Assembly (NCBI GenBank): GCA_004212735.1
Contig: SHBD01000001.1
Coordinates: 124,001-188,000 of the forward strand
Direction of reading: 5' to 3'
DNA from: SAR116 cluster bacterium
Lineage (GTDB): Bacteria > Pseudomonadota > Alphaproteobacteria > Puniceispirillales > Puniceispirillaceae
DNA: 64,000 bases
Below, piece by piece: positions 25,644 to 33,373 of the stretch. The first letter of the stretch is position 1, and the number at the start of each line of letters is the position of its first letter. A program made the position numbers and the translations under genes. The notes beneath the pieces were generated by a model. That model did not search any database, was not told the origin of the DNA, and worked only from the letters and a program-made list of their open reading frames with translations.

Positions 25644-26757
25644 ATCAAAGCAAGCAGATGATACGAAGGTCAATCGCGGCGACAAAAAGCCCTCATTGGA
25701 TGATGTTGTCGAGGGTACCGCGTTTGAAAAGGAGACGATTGATCCCGCCGGCCAGACCGGTGGACAAAATGGGCCGGCGCGGCCATCAACAACAACCCGC
25801 GTCTCTGGCGTGACACTGGTGTCGCTCATCATGTCGCTTGTGGCGGCGGCTGGTGTGGCTTTCCTCCATTACAAAATTAACACCGATACTGAACAGGCCA
25901 TGAGTGCGCGTGACAAGGAGCTGACGGAGTTCTATGACGTGTTGGGTGATCGCCTTAACGCTGTTGAGGCACGTCTTTCCCCCCTTGAGATCACGGCCAG
26001 CGCCCTGCAACAGGAGGCCGATGAATTTGAAGTAAAAATAGACGAAACCGCGAGGGCCACTGCGGATGATTTCGCGGCTATCCAGTCAGAGATGGCCATC
26101 CGTCTTGGTGATGTTGAAACGCAGGTTGCCGAATTTCTGGCTGCTGAAGCGCCAATTTCGGATGTGGATGCTCAGGCCAACACCGCCTTGATTGACGATC
26201 GGGCAGGAAGTAGTCTCGCTGGTCAAACAATTCCAGATCAAATTGCTGTCCTCATCGTCATGGGGTTGTTGTCCGATGATGCTGCGGGCCGACCGCTTGC
26301 CCGCTGGGCACCGGCACTGTCTTCCTATGCTGAGTCTGATAACGTGCCAGCGTCCGTGGAGCAGGCGGTAATAGCTGCGATCGCCGCCATAAATGCGTCT
26401 CCGCCACCGGCCGACAGTCTGCTTGCAGACGGCGCGACACTGGCGGCGTCGATGGCCATTGGGGTGAATGAGGTTGGTGTCGATGCGTCGCTGTTTGAGC
26501 GTGCGCGGGCCAGCTTTGGTCAGATGTTTCGGCTTCGATCAACAAACATCGCAGGAGATGATCCGCACAACCAGCTCGCCCGCTTTGATCTTGCTTTATC
26601 GCGCCGTGATCTTATGGCGGCGGCAGGCATCGCCGGGATGTGGAATGGTCCGAAGGTGGACGGTCTTGAGGGCTGGCACCAAAATGCCCTTTCACGCTTT
26701 GCGCTGGATAAGGCGCTGGCTGATCTTACGGCAGCTATCGTGGGGATGGTTGGCTGA
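25633..26757 (+). CDS. mic60: Mic60/mitofilin-family inner-membrane protein
   Basis: A 374-residue protein with a basic cytoplasmic N-terminus, one membrane helix (about residues 58-78), a periplasmic coiled coil (about 85-185) and a C-terminal mitofilin-type domain, including the NQLARFDLALSRRDL block and the WHQNALSRFALDKAL end. In alphaproteobacteria Mic60 shapes intracytoplasmic or cristae-like membranes and is encoded between hemD and hemY, exactly as here. Overlaps hemD by 11 bases and hemY by ATGA-type overlap. Confidence 0.82.
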   Translation: MMARSKQADDTKVNRGDKKPSLDDVVEGTAFEKETIDPAGQTGGQNGPARPSTTTRVSGVTLVSLIMSLVAAAGVAFLHYKINTDTEQAMSARDKELTEFYDVLGDRLNAVEARLSPLEITASALQQEADEFEVKIDETARATADDFAAIQSEMAIRLGDVETQVAEFLAAEAPISDVDAQANTALIDDRAGSSLAGQTIPDQIAVLIVMGLLSDDAAGRPLARWAPALSSYAESDNVPASVEQAVIAAIAAINASPPPADSLLADGATLAASMAIGVNEVGVDASLFERARASFGQMFRLRSTNIAGDDPHNQLARFDLALSRRDLMAAAGIAGMWNGPKVDGLEGWHQNALSRFALDKALADLTAAIVGMVG

Positions 26758-28163
26758 TGCTGTTTCGCCTCATCTGGCTGGTTGTTTTTCTAGTTCTCGC
26801 GGCGGCGAGTGCCAACTGGTTGATGGGGCAGCCCGGCCGGATGCAGTTGGAATGGCTCGACTGGCGCATTGAGATCCGCACCAGCCTTGCGGTTGTTCTG
26901 TTGATCATGCTGTGTTTTCTGCTGATTTTTGCTGATCGGCTGTGGCGGCGGCTGGTGACTTTACCGGGGTGGCTTGGACGCAATATGAGGCGACGCCGTG
27001 GCGCTGCTGGGCATAAGGCACTGACCCTTGGCCTGATGGCGGTCTCGGCAGGGGAAGCCAGCGAGGCAAAGCGGCAGGCGATGTGGGCGCAGCGGCTCCT
27101 GGATGCGCCACAACTGACAGATTTACTCTCGGCGCAGGCAGCGCATTTGGCTGGTGATAATCGTGCCGCTGGCCGTTACTTTCAGTCGCTCACAAAGGCA
27201 CAGGATACCGCCTTTCTTGGCCATATTGGCCTTGCCCGCCTTGCCCATGAGGGCAATCGTTTGGATGAGGCTCTAGCTGCCGCACGGCGCGCCTTGTCAC
27301 TCAAACCAAAATCAGCAATGGCTGCTGCTCAGGTTCTGCATCTGGAGGCGGCGCGCGGCAATTGGTCCGATGCCGCACCGGCCTTGGAGGTGATGATTGC
27401 TGCCAAAAACCGTACCGGCCCGCAAAATGACACGCCGCGTGCTCGCAGCCGGCAGAAGGTGGCGCTGGCCTATTTGCAGGCAAGACCATTTTTTGATGGA
27501 GATCACAACGAACAGACATTGAATAGGATATCCGAGAAGGAGGCTGTCCGCCAGTTGCGGTTGGCACTTGCGACAGATCCTGGTTTCTGGCCGGCGGCGA
27601 TTCTCCTGGCAGATTTTTATTTGCGAAAAGGCCAACGGCGAAGGGCAGCAAAGATACTTGAAACCGGATTTTCTGCGGTGCCGCATGCGCTTTTCAGTGA
27701 TCGGCTGAAACAGGCGTGGAAGGTAAATGAGGGGGCGTTCGTGGCCAAGTTTATAAAGCTTGCCAGTAGCACCGGCCATGCCCATGCTGCCGAGGCAGAG
27801 ACATTGGCCGCCGATGCGGCGCTGGCGGCAGGTCTCGAAGGAGAGGCGCGCCGGCTTCTCGACGGTATTGCTCAGGCGAAGCGTGATGTTGTGACGTGGC
27901 AGCTCATTGCGCATCTTGCTGAGATTGGTGAGAACAGCACTGAGGCAGCAATGGCCCTGCGCGCTGCAGGAGGCGCCATTCGACCACGTGGTTGGCAATG
28001 TCAGACCTGCCATGTGATGAGCGCAGAATGGCACAGCCACTGCCTGAGTTGTGAGGGCTTTGCAACGCTTGAATGGCAGCGGCCTGATCATCTGACCCCT
28101 CTGGGGCTGGCGGATGACAGGGCAGTTGAAAATTTGACAAAAGGCAAAGCCGCCGATGATTGA
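26757..28163 (+). CDS. hemY: HemY-type TPR membrane protein
   Basis: A 468-residue protein with two N-terminal membrane helices (about 3-24 and 43-62), the HemY N-terminal domain and tetratricopeptide repeats (AARRALSLKPKSAMAAAQVL and others). The C-terminus carries a four-cysteine zinc-ribbon-like element, CQTC...CLSC, seen in alphaproteobacterial HemY. Despite its name this is not protoporphyrinogen oxidase; a scaffold role in heme or membrane biology is presumed. Start overlaps the mic60 stop. Confidence 0.88.
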   Translation: MLFRLIWLVVFLVLAAASANWLMGQPGRMQLEWLDWRIEIRTSLAVVLLIMLCFLLIFADRLWRRLVTLPGWLGRNMRRRRGAAGHKALTLGLMAVSAGEASEAKRQAMWAQRLLDAPQLTDLLSAQAAHLAGDNRAAGRYFQSLTKAQDTAFLGHIGLARLAHEGNRLDEALAAARRALSLKPKSAMAAAQVLHLEAARGNWSDAAPALEVMIAAKNRTGPQNDTPRARSRQKVALAYLQARPFFDGDHNEQTLNRISEKEAVRQLRLALATDPGFWPAAILLADFYLRKGQRRRAAKILETGFSAVPHALFSDRLKQAWKVNEGAFVAKFIKLASSTGHAHAAEAETLAADAALAAGLEGEARRLLDGIAQAKRDVVTWQLIAHLAEIGENSTEAAMALRAAGGAIRPRGWQCQTCHVMSAEWHSHCLSCEGFATLEWQRPDHLTPLGLADDRAVENLTKGKAADD

Positions 28164-28217
28164 ACCCTGAGCTGAAACAAGATATACGGTCATGCGTTCA
28201 CGCGCCTCACGCGCCAT

Positions 28218-28291
28218 GCCCGCTTAGTTAAATGGTATAACGGGTCATTCGTAATGATTAATTGGGGGTTCGATTCCCTCAGCGGGCACCA
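28218..28291 (+). tRNA. tRNA-Thr (anticodon CGT)
   Basis: The 74-base sequence folds as a full cloverleaf. The acceptor stem is GCCCGCT/AGCGGGC, the D stem GTTA/TAAC, the anticodon stem GGTCA/TGATT around loop TTCGTAA with anticodon CGT (reads ACG, Thr), the variable loop AATT, the T stem GGGGG/CCCTC with loop TTCGATT, and the 3' end A-CCA is encoded. Its last 14 bases recur in inverted orientation at 30363-30350, making this the probable integration site of a mobile element. Confidence 0.95.
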
Positions 28292-28346
28292 CTTCTTCAT
28301 GCACATGACTGATATGTAGGCACTAATTGTGCTAACAGGTCAGGTG
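28278..28346 (+). repeat. tRNA 3' end plus leader, copy A (attachment-site-like)
   Basis: Begins with the last 14 bases of tRNA-Thr and continues about 55 bases beyond. It matches copy B (30363-30295, opposite strand) at 59 of 69 positions, 38 of the first 40 being identical. The flank ends with the leader TGTGCTAACAGGTCAGGTG. Downstream the leader runs into a five-codon frame (ATG at 28356, stop 28371-28373) that resembles a decayed start of an integrase gene. Confidence 0.8.
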
Positions 28347-28369
28347 ACGTACAGAATGACGTATGCGCA

Positions 28370-28849
28370 ATGAATGATTTTCTGATTATTGTTATTGCGG
28401 GTTTTTTTTCCTGTGTTGCTTTAGACTTTTTTGGCCGTGCCTTGCTGATCTTATTTAAAATACCCGAACCTTCATGGGGTGTTGTTGGTCGTTGGGTTTT
28501 CTACATGGTCAGGCGTGGAACGGTCTTCAACCCACAGATTTCAGATGCCGTGCCAATCGCTTATGAAGTAAAAATTGGTTGGGCTTTCCATTATCTCATC
28601 GCTGTCGTTTGGGCTGTTGCGTTTCATATATTCTTCGTTGGTTATCCATTATTTGAGTTATCCTATAAAAATGGGCTGTTATTTGGGGCATTAACTACGC
28701 TTGCTCCATTATTTATTTTCATGCCTTTCACTGGTCAGGGGGTGCTCGCACGAAAAACTCAAATGCCTTTGTTGACTTCGCTAATTCTGCTAGCACGACA
28801 TTGCGTTTTTGGGTTAGCCATGTTTGAGGCGTTCAGTTGGTTCCACTAA
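28370..28849 (+). CDS. DUF2938-family membrane protein
   Basis: A 159-residue protein with about four membrane helices. DUF2938 signatures are the early ALDFFGRALL, then PSWGVVGRWVFYM and the C-terminal PFTGQGVLARKT. The family is widespread in proteobacteria with no assigned role. The start overlaps the stop of a five-codon leader frame in repeat copy A. Base composition is more AT-rich than in the core genes to the left, as expected for acquired DNA. Confidence 0.8.
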   Translation: MNDFLIIVIAGFFSCVALDFFGRALLILFKIPEPSWGVVGRWVFYMVRRGTVFNPQISDAVPIAYEVKIGWAFHYLIAVVWAVAFHIFFVGYPLFELSYKNGLLFGALTTLAPLFIFMPFTGQGVLARKTQMPLLTSLILLARHCVFGLAMFEAFSWFH

Positions 28850-29207
28850 CCCGTCAACAATCAATCTGTATAACAGCACATTTATAATACCTACGTAGGT
28901 GGGTATGGTTCCTGCCTACCAATCTTATAGATATATGTATCTGTAGTAGGTCCTTTCTATTACCAGACGATTTCTGAATGGGTAGGTAAGTTATGATGGT
29001 CACATGTCTTGGCATCGCAATAGCAAGCGAAGGCGCAATTGCTATCAAAGTATACACAGACGTGCCGTGTATGACACTGTGAGGCTCGATGACGGCCTCT
29101 GGCCTCGTCACAGACCAAATTTTACCAGAACATCTTCTTGAGGCTTCTGCGTGTCAATTGAAAAGCTGAAATTATTGAGGGCGCATGCTTAAGCTATTCT
29201 CAAAAAA
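28850..29207. other. non-coding stretch, AT-rich, with a 12-base palindrome
   Basis: I see no convincing gene here. ACCTACGTAGGT at 28889-28900 is a perfect palindrome, and nearby GTAGG and CCTAC words can form a larger hairpin. The rest looks like decayed island DNA. Confidence 0.4.
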
Positions 29208-29651
29208 TCAGAGTTTTTCTTCTGAGCCTAAAAATTGATCTGACTCTCTTGCTAACTTTTCAAAAACCGCAAGCGCATCATCAGAACCAAGTCTCTTCAA
29301 TGCGCCAGCTTTAACCTCATCTTTTGTCCACATCCAACTTTTGTATGGATCAAATTTCATTGCCCAAGAAGCAAAAAGCCTTCTTCCTGTAATTTCATCC
29401 CTTAGCTTTTGAATCTCGAGGTGACGGTTATCTGTCAAAATTTTTTCATACAGATTATCAATAGCTTCTGGTGGCCCTTCTAAAATTTGAAAAAAAAGAT
29501 CAGATCTGCAAATTAAATTGCCAGAAACACCCCAGGCAACATTATTTTTTCGAGATGAACGCAAGATTTTTTTTAGAATCGTATCGCTGAAAAAAGTTGG
29601 CTTAGACGCATAAATCACGTGTTTCAGTTCTTCTTGCTTACCTCTTTTCAT
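29208..29651 (-). CDS. BLUF-domain blue-light sensor
   Basis: A 147-residue single-domain BLUF protein that should bind FAD and respond to blue light. Key residues are present: Tyr14 (HVIYASK), the Asn pair 36-37 in SRKNN, Gln55 in FFQILEG, and Trp96/Met98 in FASWAMKF. About 45 residues follow the core, enough for a capping helix but no output domain, so it must act through a partner. The ATG at 29651 has TGGAG nine bases upstream. It lies in the tRNA-associated accessory region; no partner gene is adjacent. Confidence 0.88.
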   Translation of the reverse strand: MKRGKQEELKHVIYASKPTFFSDTILKKILRSSRKNNVAWGVSGNLICRSDLFFQILEGPPEAIDNLYEKILTDNRHLEIQKLRDEITGRRLFASWAMKFDPYKSWMWTKDEVKAGALKRLGSDDALAVFEKLARESDQFLGSEEKL

Positions 29652-29791
29652 AGCCTTCATCTCCAGAGTATAGGGAACGAGGCTAGTGTATATTTGCAAC
29701 TTTGGCAAATTCTTGACCTTTCCAACTCAACCCCCATCTGTCTTGCTACCCAACAATATACTACCCACACGCCCCACTGGCTGGCAATGGC

Positions 29792-29965
29792 AATGTTGTG
29801 CATGGATTAAGGCATAGCCTTAGAGACAGGCTACGTACCGTTGAGTGTCCATCAGACATCATTGATGCCATTGGAGGATGGACAACAACAGGCATCGGCC
29901 ATGCTTATGGCAATGGCTATGGTGTGGATGTGATGGCTAAATGGATGACAAAGATTGAATGCTAA
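29792..29965 (+). pseudogene. C-terminal fragment of a tyrosine integrase
   Basis: The frame ending at the TAA at 29963-29965 encodes HGLRHSLRDRLRTVECPSD followed by IIDAIGGWTTTGIGHAYGNG and a short basic tail. This is the C-terminal catalytic part of tyrosine recombinases: the box II HxLRH with its Arg, the IGGW/GIGH block and the nucleophilic Tyr in HAYGNGY. About 57 residues remain; everything upstream is missing, so it is a remnant. Confidence 0.82.
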
Positions 29966-29968
29966 AGT

Positions 29969-30262
29969 TTACTCAGCCACACCTTCAATAATCATGAAAT
30001 CAGTGTCAGAACATTCCTCTCTTACAGCTTTTGCGGCCTGATACTCTTCACTATGGTAAAAAGTATCTGCAGCCTCTTTGCTCTCAAACTCAATCATCAT
30101 AACGATGCCACTGACATCGCCTTCAAGTCTGTCGGCGCCCGGACCACGAGCAAGCACTTTACCACCATATTTTTTAATGGCTGGCCCCGCCATGCCTGAA
30201 AATTTTTGAAACTTGTCTTGGTCCGTGACCCTGATGTTCGCAACTACATATCCCTTAGCCAT
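29969..30262 (-). CDS. DUF1330-family protein
   Basis: A 97-residue DUF1330 protein, a small dimeric alpha/beta-barrel fold of unknown role. Motifs are GYVVANIRVTDQDKFQKF, GGKVLARG, IVMMIEFESKEAADTFYHSEEYQ. The ATG follows GGAAGG. Its upstream region is the leader of repeat copy B, the same leader that precedes the integrase N-terminal fragment, so it occupies a position where an integrase gene would be expected. Confidence 0.87.
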   Translation of the reverse strand: MAKGYVVANIRVTDQDKFQKFSGMAGPAIKKYGGKVLARGPGADRLEGDVSGIVMMIEFESKEAADTFYHSEEYQAAKAVREECSDTDFMIIEGVAE

Positions 30263-30294
30263 TTAATACCTTCCAATCTTGAAAATTAACTACA

Positions 30295-30363
30295 CACCTG
30301 ACCTGCCAGCACATAAAATGCTGACATATCAGTGATGTACATGAAGAAGTGGTGCCCGCTGAG
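30295..30363 (-). repeat. tRNA 3' end plus leader, copy B (inverted)
   Basis: On the minus strand this starts with CTCAGCGGGCACCA, the 3' end of tRNA-Thr, followed by the same flank as copy A. The full tRNA is not present. It leads into the DUF1330 gene. Together copies A and B bracket 28.3-30.3 kb as inverted repeats. Confidence 0.8.
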
Positions 30364-30471
30364 AACAATGGTTCCTCCACTAGGCACGTACATGAACAGC
30401 TACGTAAGCACCACAGCCAGTTTACGCATCAGTGACTCATCGTCAACAGGCGCATTCTGTACGTCAGTTTG

Positions 30472-30510
30472 TGTGCTGGCAGGTCAGGTGAGGTACAGGA
30501 TGGTGTACAC
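30472..30510 (+). repeat. integrase leader, copy C
   Basis: TGTGCTGGCAGGTCAGGTG is identical to the leader in copy B and differs at two bases from copy A; the following GTACAG-ATG resembles copy A. It holds the ATG (30500) of the integrase N-terminal fragment. Confidence 0.7.
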
Positions 30511-30676
30511 TCAATACCCTCATATCTGCATCCTATTTGGCATCTATCACTTTGTCAGGCGTGTTCCTGCTGACCTTCGGCTGCACTATCGCAGTGACAG
30601 GGTGAGCATCAGCCTTCGCAGCAAGTTAGCCAGAGCAGCATCGGGTCTACCATGTCCATCAGATGTAGTTGCCTAA
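30500..30676 (+). pseudogene. N-terminal fragment of a tyrosine integrase
   Basis: The frame from ATG 30500 to TAA 30674-30676 encodes 58 residues, including YHFVRRVPADLRLHYRSDRV then SISLRSKLARAA. This is the N-terminal DNA-binding region typical of alphaproteobacterial phage-type integrases (DUF6538-like, with the FVRRVPADL block). The frame breaks after this, and no catalytic part follows before the next operon. It could belong to the same family as the C-terminal fragment at 29792-29965 but lies downstream of it, so the two cannot be one simple interrupted gene. Confidence 0.75.
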
Positions 30677-30682
30677 AGACAT

Positions 30683-30707
30683 TGTCATTCTTGTCATTTG
30701 TGTCATT
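30683..30707 (+). repeat. three TGTCATT repeats at nine-base spacing
   Basis: TGTCATT occurs at 30683, 30692 and 30701, a perfect nine-base period, 66 bases before the PanB-like gene. It could be a regulator-binding array or a chance short tandem repeat. Confidence 0.35.
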
Positions 30708-30772
30708 GGGATGCTCTAATTCTTCACCAAAATGAAAGAGTTTATGAAAGAGACTTGTGAGGAGACGCGAAG

Positions 30773-31606
30773 ATGAAATCTGACACCAAACCGATTTACA
30801 CGTGGGATGCGAAGCCATCCCGCCGGAATTTAACGGCAGCAGATATCAGAGCATGTAAGGGAAACAAAAAGTTAACGCAGACAACCGCGAACACTGTTGA
30901 AGAAGCGTCGGCTGCGGCAGATTCTGAAATCGACATGCTCATTTGTGGTGCCTCCAACGTGAGTCTTGTGCGTCGAGGCGCGCCTTATAATTTTCTCACT
31001 GCAGCTTTGACCATTCCCGATTACCCAACGGATGATGACATTCTTCGCGGCGCTCTAAAGGCGCTACAGAATGGTGCTGACTCAGTCATGACCGCGCGCC
31101 GATTGGCCGTTGTGGAAATGTTGGCAAGAGAAGATATACCGGTAATGGGTCATCTGGGTTTGGTGCCTCGCAAATCAACGTGGCGAGGTGGTCTGCGTGC
31201 TGTTGGCCGGACGGCGAATGAGGCCCTTGAACTAATGCAAGATTTCCGCGATTTGGAAAATGCTGGTGCATTCTCTGTGGAAGCCGAAGTCATTCCGGCG
31301 GATGTTCTCGCCGTTATCAGCCCGCAAACATCGCTGATAACGGTGTCACTTGGGTCTGGACCGGGGGGTGACGTGATGTATTCGTTTCAGAATGACATAT
31401 GTGGTGAAAACCCCTTGCCACGTCACGCGCGCGCCTTTGGCGACCTCGCCGCAATCGCGGCCCAGATGGCAACAGAACGCCGCGCTGCCTTATCAGCCTT
31501 TCGTGTCGCATGTATGGAGGAAAGTTTTCCGGGGCAGGCAGAAAATGCGAAAATTCCAGAAAAAGAGTTGGATTTGTTTCTTGCGGGTTTGGAGGACAGC
31601 AATTGA
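30773..31606 (+). CDS. PanB-like protein (PEP mutase/ketopantoate hydroxymethyltransferase superfamily), divergent
   Basis: A 277-residue TIM-barrel protein resembling ketopantoate hydroxymethyltransferase: ADSVMTARRLAVVEML, IPVMGHLGLVPRKSTWRGGL, the catalytic-base region VEAEVIPADVL (Glu172, matching PanB Glu181) and LGSGPGGDVM. By my alignment the PanB metal ligands are gone: Asp45 becomes Ala60, Asp84 becomes Ala78 and Glu114 becomes Ala108; Lys112 becomes Met. It is therefore unlikely to make pantoate. It precedes a split thiamine-diphosphate decarboxylase and probably acts on the same 2-oxoacid. Start ATG 30773 follows GGAG. Confidence 0.72.
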   Translation: MKSDTKPIYTWDAKPSRRNLTAADIRACKGNKKLTQTTANTVEEASAAADSEIDMLICGASNVSLVRRGAPYNFLTAALTIPDYPTDDDILRGALKALQNGADSVMTARRLAVVEMLAREDIPVMGHLGLVPRKSTWRGGLRAVGRTANEALELMQDFRDLENAGAFSVEAEVIPADVLAVISPQTSLITVSLGSGPGGDVMYSFQNDICGENPLPRHARAFGDLAAIAAQMATERRAALSAFRVACMEESFPGQAENAKIPEKELDLFLAGLEDSN

Positions 31607-31706
31607 CAAAAATGCCCATGGCAGGATGTCTTATCAGTCTTATAACTCTTTTCAAGACTGCCCCAGCGTGTTGTTGTTAACTGTTTAATGTTGTGTGGGA
31701 GACACC

Positions 31707-32228
31707 ATGAGTCACCAAAACAAAGAAGACAAAGGCGCGATGCTCCTGCCTCTTTTGAAGGAGCATGGGGTAGATTTCCTACCTTTCGTTCCTGATGCTG
31801 GGCACGCAAGTCTCATCGAGTTGGCCTTTGATGATCCTCACATCCAGCCTGTCGTCCTTACAACAGAAGAAGAGGGTGTTGCGCTTGCCTGTGGCCATTG
31901 GTTGGGAGGAAAAAAATCCGTTTTATTGATGCAGTCAAGTGGCGTTGGCAACACAGTCAACATGTTGTCATTGATCTCGAACTGCAATTTCCCTTTTGTT
32001 GCTCTGGTTACGATGCGAGGCAATTTTGGGGAATTCAACTCTTGGCAAGTGCCAATGGGACGGGCAACCCCGGATGTTCTGACGGCAATGGGGATACAGG
32101 TATATGTCGTTGAAAGAGATGACGAGCTTCCCAAGGCTGTCGATTCTGCGCTCTATTCTGCTTTCTCAAGTGATCAAGGCGTAGCTGTTCTTTTGTCTCA
32201 AAATTTGATTGGTAGAAAGGAATGGTGA
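31707..32228 (+). CDS. thiamine-diphosphate decarboxylase, alpha (PYR) subunit, sulfopyruvate/phosphonopyruvate type
   Basis: A 173-residue PYR-domain subunit like sulfopyruvate decarboxylase ComD or the N-terminal half of phosphonopyruvate decarboxylase. It shows the catalytic Glu cluster TTEEEGVALACG (Glu54-56) and LLMQSSGVGNTVNML, the family signature. The pocket stretch FGEFNSWQVPMGRATPDVL aligns with the ComD substrate region. ATG 31707 follows GGGAG. Its stop overlaps the beta subunit start. The substrate is a small 2-oxoacid, not decidable from sequence. Confidence 0.85.
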   Translation: MSHQNKEDKGAMLLPLLKEHGVDFLPFVPDAGHASLIELAFDDPHIQPVVLTTEEEGVALACGHWLGGKKSVLLMQSSGVGNTVNMLSLISNCNFPFVALVTMRGNFGEFNSWQVPMGRATPDVLTAMGIQVYVVERDDELPKAVDSALYSAFSSDQGVAVLLSQNLIGRKEW

Positions 32229-32800
32229 TGCTCAAACGGCGGGACGTTACGGCTAAGCTAAATGATATGCGGGGGGAGTCTCGAATCATATCTGGCTTGG
32301 GTTCCTCAACCTATGATCTACATTCCACTGGTGATACGGATCATAATTTCTATCTGTGGGGGGCAATGGGTGGCGCGGCAATGGTCGGTCTTGGCGTTGC
32401 AATGGCTCAACCGGATAGCAACGTCATAGTCCTGACTGGTGATGGCGAAATGCTGATGGGGATCGGCTCTCTTGCGACAATTGGGGTGCAAAAACCTGCA
32501 AACCTGTCTGTAATCGTGCTTGATAACGGTCATTTTGGTGAAACTGGCATGCAAGCCAGCCACACAAATTCATGTGTCGATTTGGCAAAAATAGCGGCAG
32601 CTTCAGGTTTTAAAAGGGCTGAGACTATTGAGACAGAGCAAGAGCTCGAACGTTTTTTACAGCTTTTTCAAGATGCGTCTGGACCCTCTTTTGCCGCAAT
32701 AAAGGTGGAACAGGAAGCCCCGCCACGCAGCCTGCCTATTCTTGACGGCGTTGAATTGAAAAACAGATTTAGAAGGACGTTTAATCTCTTTCCGAAATGA
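32228..32800 (+). CDS. thiamine-diphosphate decarboxylase, beta (PP) subunit
   Basis: A 190-residue PP-domain subunit partnering the alpha gene. The cofactor-binding motif GDGEMLMGIG (residues 71-80) runs to the metal-ligand Asn100 in VIVLDNGHFGETG; WGAMGGAAMVGLGVA lies before it. Together the pair reconstitutes a ComDE-type enzyme converting a 2-oxoacid to an aldehyde and CO2. AAGGA precedes the start; an in-frame ATG six bases upstream is possible. Confidence 0.85.
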   Translation: MLKRRDVTAKLNDMRGESRIISGLGSSTYDLHSTGDTDHNFYLWGAMGGAAMVGLGVAMAQPDSNVIVLTGDGEMLMGIGSLATIGVQKPANLSVIVLDNGHFGETGMQASHTNSCVDLAKIAAASGFKRAETIETEQELERFLQLFQDASGPSFAAIKVEQEAPPRSLPILDGVELKNRFRRTFNLFPK

Positions 32801-33040
32801 TCGGGGAAACGCTGCTTGGGGTCACGCCAAATGGATGGCCAGAGTATACTAGGATGGAAAGGTGTTTATCCTTTATGGCTGTCCAGCGATGCCCAGCCAA
32901 TTCACGTTCAGATACAGATTTGAAGGTTTGGGTAAGGATAACAGGTTAAATCTTTTCTTTGTCCTTACTGTTTCATAAGGCTTAAAATTCTCATTCCAAA
33001 TTTTTACGTAATTGTCGGCTTTATCGGGGAGCATTCATCT

Positions 33041-33373
33041 ATGTCTAAATCTGTTATCACAAGTTACACACTTATGGACTTCTTGTCTGAGGCTGACATG
33101 TTGGCTTTTCTATCATTTGCCGAAGAAAGCATGCAGGCACATGCCAATAATTTGAGAGCCAATGGAATGACGAAGTTTTACATTTCAAGAGTTTTCAACA
33201 AGGGCGACAAATTCACTATAGGAAATTGGCTTGAGTATGAGGACCAGGAGGCTTACGTCGCGTGCGACAAAATTTGGCAAAAATTCCTTAGCGATAGTGA
33301 TAATGAAAATAAATTTAATTTTATCAGCAAAATCGTTCCGTATAGGGGAATTGTTCAGTACGACTTTAGCTGA
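33041..33373 (+). CDS. small cytoplasmic protein, function unknown
   Basis: A 110-residue soluble protein preceded by GGGGAG. It has no signal peptide or membrane segment. The pattern of alternating strands and helices, and the mid-protein NWLEYEDQEAYVACDKIWQK, suggest an alpha/beta-barrel (ABM-like) fold, but this is weak. It is separated from the decarboxylase operon by 240 bases with no visible terminator. Confidence 0.6.
   Translation: MSKSVITSYTLMDFLSEADMLAFLSFAEESMQAHANNLRANGMTKFYISRVFNKGDKFTIGNWLEYEDQEAYVACDKIWQKFLSDSDNENKFNFISKIVPYRGIVQYDFS

Noticed and set aside
28850-30772. CRISPR array in the repeat-rich accessory region
   Set aside because: The repeats are three copies of a tRNA flank in mixed orientation with genes between them, not regularly spaced direct repeats.
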